From Spirochaetaceae bacterium (GTDB lineage: Bacteria > Spirochaetota > Spirochaetia > B11-G9): 6,493 nucleotides of DNA. The translations under genes were made by a program, and so were the position numbers. The notes below the pieces were generated by a model. That model was given only the letters and a program-made list of their open reading frames with translations, had not been told where the DNA came from and searched no databases. Shown one piece after another: positions 1 through 5,354 of this stretch. Location of the stretch: contig JAUVLL010000196.1 of the NCBI GenBank assembly GCA_030600745.1, forward strand, positions 1 through 6,493, written 5' to 3'. Numbering within the stretch: position 1 is the stretch's first letter; every line of letters begins with the position of its first letter.

Positions 1-701
1 GCCACGTCAGGAGGAAGAGAACCAGACCCAAACCCCGCGTCAAAGCCAATCTCAAGGGCCAGCTCATGACTAATCCTGGGGCCTCCTGCAACAAGCAAAA
101 ATTTGTCCCGAAGGTTTTCCGCTTCCAGAAGTTCAACCAGATTCGTCAAATTCTGAACATGAATATCCTTTTGAGTAACCACCTGGGAAACAAGAATTGC
201 ATCCGCATTCACTTCAACAGCCTTTTGTATAAGGACTTCATTAGGAACCTGGCTTCCAAGATTCCAGGCATTTATTTCCGGATATCGCTCAAGTCCATAT
301 TCTCCTGCATATCCTTTCATATTCATTATCGCATCAAGACCAACAGTATGAGCATCAAAACCGGTACAGGCACCAACTATATTTAGTTTCCTGCCTATTT
401 TTTCCTTTATGAAAGCATTTATCTCATAGTAGGTCATAACTTTCGTTTCAACCTTTGCCACTTTTATATTTGTGGCATCCACGCTGTATTTACATCTGCC
501 GTATAAAATATGAAAGCTGAATCCCTCCCCCATATCATGCATGGATACAGAACTTACTTCCTCTATCCCCATCTTTCCAGCCAGCCTTTTAGCTGCCTCC
601 TGAGCCTCAGGACTTGCTTCCAGGGGTAAAGAAAAACTCACCTGAATTCTGCCGTCATTCAAAGTATCCCCGTAGGGTTTTACTGCTGTCATGTCTATCA
701 T
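1..701 (-). CDS. kamE: Lysine 5,6-aminomutase beta subunit (partial, C-terminus cut by window edge)
   Basis: This is the cobalamin-binding subunit of lysine 5,6-aminomutase, which moves the terminal amino group of beta-lysine (or D-lysine) from C6 to C5 by an adenosylcobalamin/PLP radical mechanism in the cytoplasm. The frame is open from ATG at 701 to the left edge, giving 233 full codons; the family is about 260 residues, so roughly 30 are missing. Visible hallmarks are the VKPYGDT N-terminus (7-13), DAHTVG (116-121) with H118 as the expected lower cobalt ligand, and IMNMKGYAG (125-133) with K129 as the expected PLP Schiff-base lysine. The 11-residue gap between them matches His133 and Lys144 of the Clostridium sticklandii enzyme as I remember it. 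GGPRI (206-210) and DAGFG (221-225) belong to the Rossmann-like B12 domain. The start overlaps the kamD stop by ATGA (698-701). A GGAG site lies 11 nt upstream (713-716), so translational coupling is likely. Ornithine 4,5-aminomutase is the nearest alternative but has a different subunit layout. Confidence 0.96.
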   Translation of the reverse strand, partial: MIDMTAVKPYGDTLNDGRIQVSFSLPLEASPEAQEAAKRLAGKMGIEEVSSVSMHDMGEGFSFHILYGRCKYSVDATNIKVAKVETKVMTYYEINAFIKEKIGRKLNIVGACTGFDAHTVGLDAIMNMKGYAGEYGLERYPEINAWNLGSQVPNEVLIQKAVEVNADAILVSQVVTQKDIHVQNLTNLVELLEAENLRDKFLLVAGGPRISHELALEIGFDAGFGSGSLPPDV

Positions 702-2266
702 AAAACCCCCAGCTCCTTTTTAAAAAAATCCATGAATGGATTTTTATAATTGATACCTTTTGTAATAACACCATCAACTCCCTTGCCTCCATCAGACGGA
801 CGGGAAATCCCTGCAAACATTCCATCTTCAATGGCCTTCATAAGTCCCTTTTCTGCAATTTTCTCCAGCATTACGGTTGTTTCTTTTAGAACCTCATTGG
901 CTCTGTTCTGAATAATTCCATCCGGTTTAAATACAATCTCATCCTGAAGATGTCTGGCATTGTTAAAAATATATTTTGCATTTTCTATACTTAAAAGCCT
1001 GTCCTGAATGAAGGGGGTATGAACCGCTTCGGTCAGCATTCCCAGGAGCTGAATGCTCTGACCTGTCATTACAGAAGCAAGGTTAAACATACCGTCCATT
1101 AATTGTCCTTTGAAGATATTACCTGTCATATACTTGGTAGGAGGCATATATTTTACCGGACATTCGGGAAAAAGCTGTCTGACCAGCTGGGCCTGAGCTA
1201 TCTCCATAAGGAAACCATCTTCTATATCCGGGTTGATCTCGAATGCGTGCCCTAAACCGATAAGGTTTTTAGGCATCCCTGAGCGAACAGCAAGTTCTTC
1301 ATTTATAAACTGTGATGCAACTACTGTATGGGCTTCTTCAACTGCATCGGAAGTTGTTAAATAGTTATCCTCACCCGTATTGATGATAATTCCGGAATAT
1401 GCATTTATCATTCTTGAAAAATACTGATCGATAAATGTTCTGTTTATATTGATATCCCGAAACAGAATTCCATAGATGGCATCATTCAACATCATATCCA
1501 GCCGTTCAATAGCACCCATAGCAGCAATTTCGGGCATACACAGTCCGGAAGCATAATTTACAAGCTGAATATATCTGCCGGTCTCCTTGCTTGCCTCATC
1601 CAGAGCTTCACGCATAATTCTGAAATTTTCCTGAGTAGCATATGTCCCTCCAAAGCCCTCGGTAGTAGGACCAAAAGGCACATAATCCAGAAGACTCTGG
1701 GCTGTTGACCTGATAACAGCAATAATATCCGCTCCCTGTTTTGCTGCTGCTTTTGCCTGAACAGTATCTTCATAGATATTCCCAGTGGCCACTATTACAT
1801 ATAGTAGAGGTGCAGGTCCCTCAGGATACTGGATCTGCTTTTTTGCCCTCTCTTTAGCAACTTCATCAAGAATACTTACATTTTCCAAAACTACAGATTC
1901 TGTAACTGACAATATCTCCTCCGGCGTACATTCAGGAAAATCTGTAATTAGAAAATCTCCATTCCCAATTGCCATTGCAATTTCCCGTGGAATTTTTCCA
2001 GTCTCAAGCATTGCATTACCAATCCAGTAGAAAACTCCATCCTCCAGTTTCCCACTCTTTTTTATCTGATCAACAAGAATATTAGGAAGAGGAATACCCT
2101 GATTATCGACACCATCAATTCCCATTAAGCGAGCAATAGTCCGTTCAACTGATGTGGTTGTTTTATCCTTAATCAATTCCTCAACCTTATCAGCTATCCT
2201 GACCGCCGCATTACGACTGCGGGAAAGGAGATTATCATTAATTTTTATTTTTTCATCCAAAAGCAT
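698..2266 (-). CDS. kamD: Lysine 5,6-aminomutase alpha subunit
   Basis: This is the large TIM-barrel subunit of lysine 5,6-aminomutase; with KamE it converts L-beta-lysine to 3,5-diaminohexanoate in lysine fermentation. At 522 residues it is full length (about 516 in C. sticklandii) and collinear with that protein as remembered. Matching blocks include RLMGIDGVD (46-54), PLLYVIVATGNIYED (153-167), SLLDYVPFG (191-199), TEGFGGTYATQENFR (202-216), GLCMPEIAAMGAIERLD (241-257), INTGEDNYLTT (295-305), MPPTKYMTGNIFKG (374-387) and RPSDGGKG (489-496). Residues R186, S191, S240, Y265, R270 and D300 correspond, with a +2 offset, to positions reported to contact PLP, substrate or cofactor in the Clostridium enzyme. 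It is the first gene of the minus-strand unit. The AAAGGTGG Shine-Dalgarno directly abuts the ATG at 2266, so TTG at 2260 (codon 3, 6-nt spacing) is a plausible alternative start. A sigma-54-type promoter lies at 2298-2313. No truncation or frameshift is visible. Confidence 0.97.
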   Translation of the reverse strand: MLLDEKIKINDNLLSRSRNAAVRIADKVEELIKDKTTTSVERTIARLMGIDGVDNQGIPLPNILVDQIKKSGKLEDGVFYWIGNAMLETGKIPREIAMAIGNGDFLITDFPECTPEEILSVTESVVLENVSILDEVAKERAKKQIQYPEGPAPLLYVIVATGNIYEDTVQAKAAAKQGADIIAVIRSTAQSLLDYVPFGPTTEGFGGTYATQENFRIMREALDEASKETGRYIQLVNYASGLCMPEIAAMGAIERLDMMLNDAIYGILFRDININRTFIDQYFSRMINAYSGIIINTGEDNYLTTSDAVEEAHTVVASQFINEELAVRSGMPKNLIGLGHAFEINPDIEDGFLMEIAQAQLVRQLFPECPVKYMPPTKYMTGNIFKGQLMDGMFNLASVMTGQSIQLLGMLTEAVHTPFIQDRLLSIENAKYIFNNARHLQDEIVFKPDGIIQNRANEVLKETTVMLEKIAEKGLMKAIEDGMFAGISRPSDGGKGVDGVITKGINYKNPFMDFFKKELGVL

Positions 2267-2274
2267 CCACCTTT
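2267..2274 (-). promoter_or_regulatory. Shine-Dalgarno of kamD with zero spacing to ATG
   Basis: On the minus strand AAAGGTGG runs directly into the ATG at 2266. Ribosomes normally need about 5-9 nt between the site and the start, so this spacing favours the TTG at codon 3 (2258-2260, 6 nt away). The difference is only two residues. Confidence 0.55.
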
Positions 2275-2297
2275 AAATAAAATGATACATTTCTAAA

Positions 2298-2313
2298 TGC
2301 AATAACCATGCCA
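2298..2313 (-). promoter_or_regulatory. Sigma-54 (-24/-12) promoter of the kamDE unit
   Basis: Read on the minus strand the site is TGGCATGGTTATTGCA. It has the GG doublet, exactly 10 intervening bases and the GC doublet, and agrees with the RpoN consensus TGGCACG-N4-TTGCA at every defined position except CAT for CAC. The predicted transcription start is near 2287, about 20 nt before the kamD ATG, leaving a short leader with the Shine-Dalgarno site. The neighbouring gene encodes a sigma-54 activator, which supports the call. Confidence 0.85.
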
Positions 2314-2331
2314 TGAAACCATTAAACGAAA

Positions 2332-2350
2332 AATTCATTCCGATTCTCTG
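2332..2350 (+). repeat. Left copy of imperfect 19-bp direct repeat
   Basis: The sequence AATTCATTCCGATTCTCTG matches AATTCATTTTGATTCGCTG at 2385-2403 in 16 of 19 positions. The two copies bracket the palindrome at 2353-2378 in the same orientation. They could be a decayed target-site duplication, part of the repeat unit itself, or protein-binding sites. Confidence 0.6.
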
Positions 2351-2351
2351 C

Positions 2352-2379
2352 GTAGAGACGCAAGATCTTGCATCTCTAC
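2352..2379. repeat. Near-perfect palindrome, REP/MITE-like intergenic element
   Basis: The arms TAGAGACGCAAGA (2353-2365) and TCTTGCATCTCTA (2366-2378) are inverted complements with one mismatch (C2359 opposite A2372) and no loop. One more pair (G2352-C2379) extends them, and GC pairs continue if C2380 is bulged. A core of the type GTAGAGACGCAA...TTGCGTCTCTAC is familiar to me as a dispersed palindrome in several bacterial genomes, so a repetitive element is more likely than a gene-specific operator. There is no T-run after either side, so it does not look like an intrinsic terminator. It sits between the kamD promoter and the activator gene. Confidence 0.75.
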
Positions 2380-2384
2380 CGCGG

Positions 2385-2403
2385 AATTCATTTTGATTCG
2401 CTG
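2385..2403 (+). repeat. Right copy of imperfect 19-bp direct repeat
   Basis: This partner of the 2332-2350 copy is 16/19 identical in direct orientation. Its last part, GATTCGCT (2395-2402), recurs a further time at 2471-2478. Confidence 0.6.
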
Positions 2404-2450
2404 TATACACAATAGAAAATAATATTATTTTCATTTTATATTACTATATT
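2404..2450 (+). promoter_or_regulatory. AT-rich stretch, possible housekeeping promoter of the activator gene
   Basis: This very AT-rich segment upstream of the activator holds two TATATT hexamers (2437-2442 and 2445-2450) that could be -10 elements. No convincing -35 hexamer lies 16-18 nt upstream of either. No GG-N10-GC site was seen ahead of the activator on this strand, so its expression is probably not sigma-54-dependent. Weak call, made mainly because a promoter is needed here. Confidence 0.25.
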
Positions 2451-2451
2451 A

Positions 2452-2483
2452 ACTCAAACGAACCATTAAAGATTCGCTTGAGT
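2452..2483. promoter_or_regulatory. Inverted repeat, candidate activator-binding (enhancer) or autoregulatory site
   Basis: The arms ACTCAAACGAA (2452-2462) and TTCGCTTGAGT (2473-2483) are inverted complements at 10 of 11 positions around a 10-nt spacer. The centre lies about 165 bp upstream of the kamD -12 element, a typical distance for enhancer sites of sigma-54 activators, and just ahead of the activator's own ribosome-binding site. It could therefore serve kamD activation, autoregulation, or only form an RNA hairpin. No good second copy was found near the promoter at 4050, apart from a shared TTGAGTCG octamer. Confidence 0.45.
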
Positions 2484-2510
2484 CGTTTATGAATCAATGT
2501 TATTCTTTAC

Positions 2511-2517
2511 AAGGAGG
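2511..2517 (+). promoter_or_regulatory. Shine-Dalgarno that sets the activator start at GTG 2525
   Basis: AAGGAGG is a full-strength ribosome-binding site, seven nucleotides before the in-frame GTG at 2525. The upstream in-frame ATG at 2489 has no comparable site in front of it (agattcgcttgagtcgttt) and would place this motif inside the coding sequence. Confidence 0.8.
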
Positions 2518-2524
2518 CACATCC

Positions 2525-3940
2525 GTGATTCGAAATCAGATAGAAGGCAAACTGGCTCACAAAGAGGAACTCATTAAGGAGTTGAATGCAATCCTTAATT
2601 CTGTAACAGACGGGTTATATATAACTGATGGGAAAGGTGTAACCCTTAGAGTAAACAAGGCCTTCGAAAAGATAACCGGCATAAAAGCAAGTGAGGTAGC
2701 AGGAATTACTGTTCGCGAACTTGTTGAAACCGGGGTATACGATAAATCCGTCACTCTCCTTGTCCTTGAATCACAGGATACCGTCAGTCTTTTAGAAAAT
2801 CTCCCAAACGGGAAAACAGCACTTCTTACAGGAACTCCAGTGTTCGATGAGGGTGGAAAAATTTTCAGAGTAGTAACAACCCTCAGGGATATGGCCGATC
2901 TTAATATGCTCGAATCGAAACTGGCCCAGACAGAAAAAAAGAACGAGCAATACAGAATGGAACTCTTAAATCTCCGCCTTCAGCAGCTTAATATGGAAGA
3001 TACTATTGTTCATTCACAGATAATGAGGAATGTTATGCGCCTTGCCTTCCGTCTTGGGGAAGTAAATTCCACAGTTCTCATAACCGGCGAATCAGGAGTG
3101 GGAAAAGAAATTGTAACAAGAGCAATTCACAAGGCTGGGGAGGATGAAAATCGCCCTTTGATTACTGCAGTCTGCAGCGCAATTCCGGAGAATTTGCTTG
3201 AAAGTGAGCTGTTCGGCTATGAAAAGGGGTCCTTTACAGGGGCTGACCGCTCCGGCAAGCCAGGTCTGTTTGAGATTGCAGAAGGAGGGACCCTGTTTCT
3301 GGATGAAATAGGAGACATAAGCCTCAATATTCAGGTAAAACTCCTGCGGGCTATTCAGGAAAAAGAGATTATGAGAGTAGGCGGGCGCAAACCCGTAAAG
3401 GTAAATGTAAGAATAATTACAGCTACCAATAAAGATCTAAGGGAATTAATAAAAAAAGGGGCCTTCAGGCAGGACCTCTACTACAGACTTAATGTGGTGC
3501 CTATCCATGTCCCCCCCCTTAGAGAGAGGAGGGAAGATATACTTCCTCTTATCAGTTACTTTCTTGGTATATTTAACAGGAAATTTGACAGGAATGCCAG
3601 ATTCACATCTGAGGCATTGGTTAAGTTCGAAAGCTATAACTGGCCGGGAAATGTCAGAGAACTGGAAAATACAGTTGAAAGAATGGTCGTCCTCGCCTCC
3701 GGGCCCCTTATCAGAAAAAGAGATATTGCTGAACATATCAGAGAAAGAATCAATATTGATCCGGAAATGATTCTTAACAAAATCCCCCCCCTGACTGAAG
3801 CCAAAGAAAAATTTGAAGAACAGATTATTTTACGTGCATGGAAAAAATACAGGTCTACCCGAAAGATGGCACGAGTTCTTGAAATCAGTCAGTCGACTGT
3901 AGTCAGAAAGATGGATCAGTACAGTATCGGGAAAAAGTAA
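2525..3940 (+). CDS. Sigma-54-dependent transcriptional activator (PAS / AAA+ / HTH)
   Basis: This bacterial enhancer-binding protein remodels RpoN-RNA polymerase by ATP hydrolysis. With the GTG start it has 471 residues (483 from ATG 2489). In GTG numbering, a PAS sensor spans about 22-123 and a coiled signalling helix about 124-156. The AAA+ domain follows with Walker A GESGVGKE (188-195), L1 loop GSFTGA (235-240), Walker B GTLFLDE (255-261), sensor I TATNKD (299-304), RQDLYYR (315-321, arginine-finger region) and WPGNVREL (373-380). A C-terminal helix-turn-helix at about 430-468 resembles the TyrR/RocR-like type. There is no receiver domain, so it probably senses a small ligand through PAS rather than a kinase; that ligand is not evident. 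GSFTGA replaces the usual GAFTGA, a mild variant that keeps the F-T contact residues. It lies between two -24/-12 promoters, so local control of lysine catabolism is the natural inference. Confidence 0.95.
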   Translation: MIRNQIEGKLAHKEELIKELNAILNSVTDGLYITDGKGVTLRVNKAFEKITGIKASEVAGITVRELVETGVYDKSVTLLVLESQDTVSLLENLPNGKTALLTGTPVFDEGGKIFRVVTTLRDMADLNMLESKLAQTEKKNEQYRMELLNLRLQQLNMEDTIVHSQIMRNVMRLAFRLGEVNSTVLITGESGVGKEIVTRAIHKAGEDENRPLITAVCSAIPENLLESELFGYEKGSFTGADRSGKPGLFEIAEGGTLFLDEIGDISLNIQVKLLRAIQEKEIMRVGGRKPVKVNVRIITATNKDLRELIKKGAFRQDLYYRLNVVPIHVPPLRERREDILPLISYFLGIFNRKFDRNARFTSEALVKFESYNWPGNVRELENTVERMVVLASGPLIRKRDIAEHIRERINIDPEMILNKIPPLTEAKEKFEEQIILRAWKKYRSTRKMARVLEISQSTVVRKMDQYSIGKK

Positions 3941-4049
3941 AATCGATGCATAAATGAATCACCCCAGGAGCAAATACGAAGAAACTATCCTATGAATCTC
4001 TACTATACAACAGGAAAAACAATAAATTCCCTATTGAGTCGAATTTTCA

Positions 4050-4065
4050 TGGCACGCTTCCTGCT
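4050..4065 (+). promoter_or_regulatory. Sigma-54 (-24/-12) promoter of the aminotransferase-thiolase unit
   Basis: The site TGGCACGCTTCCTGCT has a perfect -24 block (TGGCACG), exactly 10 bases between GG and GC, and CTGCT at -12 in place of TTGCA/T. The predicted start is near 4076, about 25 nt before the ATG at 4101, with GGAGG in between. The activator gene ends 110 bp upstream. Together with the site at 2298-2313 this makes both flanking units candidate targets of the same regulator. Confidence 0.83.
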
Positions 4066-4100
4066 TATAGATAATAACTAAAATACTACTGGAGGCAGCA

Positions 4101-5354
4101 ATGAAGGAAGCTCCTAAACTGAACCTGAAAAAATCGTTTGCAGAATTTGAGATATCTAAAAAACTCATCCCCGGCGGGGTACTTGGAATCCGGAGACCCT
4201 ACAACTTTGTAGACGGCGAATTCCCAATATTCTTCGAAGAAGGCAAGGGAGGGAGAGTCACAGACATAGACGGCAATGAGTATATCGATTATCTCTGCGC
4301 TTACGGCCCTGTTATAATAGGAAACAGAGAACCTGAGATTGATGATGCTGTAATAGAGCAGATAAGGGGAAAAGGTTTTTGTTTCTCCCTCACGCAAACT
4401 TATCAAAATGAATTAGCAGAGAAACTTAAAGAACTTATTCCCTGCGCAGAAATGAGTCTTTTTGTAAAAACCGGTTCTGACGCAACATCTACCGCAATCC
4501 GCCTGGCCAGAAGCTACACAGGCAAAGAAAAAATTATGCGCTGCGGATATCACGGATGGCACGACTGGTGTGTGGAAGGAAAGGGAGGTATCCCGAAAAA
4601 ACTCTACGAAGATGTCTATGAATTTCAATATAACCGACTGAACGAACTCGAAGATCTCCTGAAAACTCATGGGAACGAGACAGCTGCTGTAATAATTACT
4701 CCCCTTGGACATCCCCTGGCTCAAAAGATTGAGGAACCCAATGAGGGATTTCTTGAAGGGGTTAAAGCTCTGGCAGAAAAATATGGAGCAGTTCTTATAT
4801 TCGACGAAATAAGAACAGGCTTCAGGGTTACCATGGGCGGCGCCCAGGTCTATTACAGGGTCACCCCTGATATGGCTGTATTCGGAAAAGCAATGGCTAA
4901 CGGATATGCCATTGGTGCTGTCACAGGGAAGGCCGAAATTATGAAACAGGGGGAATCTGAAGTATTTATATCTTCCACCTTTTTCCCAAACAGCCTTGCC
5001 TTTGTGGCAGCTTTAAAAACAATAGAAATAATGGAAAGAGACAAGATCCTCGACGTGATCTGGGAAAAAGGCAAATACTACATGGATAATGTACAAAAGC
5101 TGATAGATGCAGCTGATGTCGGCGCAGAGATTTCCGGTATTCCGCCAATGTCATTCATCACCTTTAAAAAGGATCCTGAAAAAAAATACAAGAAAAGAAG
5201 AAATGATTTTTATACACACCTGATCAGACGCGGAGTATTTCTCCAACCCTATCACCATGGCTATATCTGTTACAGACACACAAAAGAGGACCTGGATTAC
5301 ACAATAAGTGTGATAAAAGAAGCCCTTGAAAACATAAGAGGAGAGGAACAATGA
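4101..5354 (+). CDS. kat: Class-III PLP aminotransferase, probable 3-aminobutyryl-CoA aminotransferase
   Basis: This is a fold-type I PLP enzyme of 417 residues, resembling glutamate-1-semialdehyde aminomutases. Visible features are DIDGNEYIDYLCAYGP (55-70), the cofactor-phosphate region TGSDAT (124-129), Y150-HGWHDW for ring stacking, FDEIRTGFR (234-242) with D235 to the pyridine nitrogen, and K263 in FGKAMANG as the Schiff-base lysine. GSA aminomutase itself is unlikely: there is no haem-pathway context, and the usual EP motif before the Asp block reads TPLGHP (200-205). Beside kamDE and joined to a thiolase, the best fit is Kat, described from Candidatus Cloacamonas acidaminovorans. Kat uses 2-oxoglutarate to convert 3-aminobutyryl-CoA to acetoacetyl-CoA, replacing the ammonia-lyase step of classical lysine fermentation. 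The substrate is inferred from context. Start: ATG 4101, with GGAGG at 4091-4095, five nt away. The stop overlaps the next start by ATGA. Confidence 0.85.
   Translation: MKEAPKLNLKKSFAEFEISKKLIPGGVLGIRRPYNFVDGEFPIFFEEGKGGRVTDIDGNEYIDYLCAYGPVIIGNREPEIDDAVIEQIRGKGFCFSLTQTYQNELAEKLKELIPCAEMSLFVKTGSDATSTAIRLARSYTGKEKIMRCGYHGWHDWCVEGKGGIPKKLYEDVYEFQYNRLNELEDLLKTHGNETAAVIITPLGHPLAQKIEEPNEGFLEGVKALAEKYGAVLIFDEIRTGFRVTMGGAQVYYRVTPDMAVFGKAMANGYAIGAVTGKAEIMKQGESEVFISSTFFPNSLAFVAALKTIEIMERDKILDVIWEKGKYYMDNVQKLIDAADVGAEISGIPPMSFITFKKDPEKKYKKRRNDFYTHLIRRGVFLQPYHHGYICYRHTKEDLDYTISVIKEALENIRGEEQ

Noticed and set aside
66..386. Open frame of 106 codons on the plus strand
   Set aside because: It lies entirely antisense to kamE, whose frame carries the conserved cobalamin and PLP motifs; its translation shows no recognisable domain.
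1785..2030. Plus-strand open frame inside kamD
   Set aside because: It is antisense to a fully conserved full-length gene and has no convincing ribosome-binding site or family signature.
698..2266. Ornithine 4,5-aminomutase instead of the lysine enzyme
   Set aside because: The ornithine enzyme pairs a small S subunit with a large fused E subunit. Here there is a 522-residue alpha and a separate B12-binding beta subunit, both collinear with KamD and KamE.
2350..2382. Palindrome as an intrinsic terminator
   Set aside because: No T-run follows on either strand, and both flanking genes are transcribed away from it, so there is no transcript for it to end.
3941..4049. Terminator after the activator gene
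   Set aside because: No GC-rich hairpin followed by T residues was found, so read-through into the aminotransferase unit remains possible.
4086..4406. Minus-strand open frames opposite the aminotransferase (also 4413-4724, 4853-5074 and 5151-5351)
   Set aside because: All are shadows of the PLP enzyme coding frame; none has independent support.
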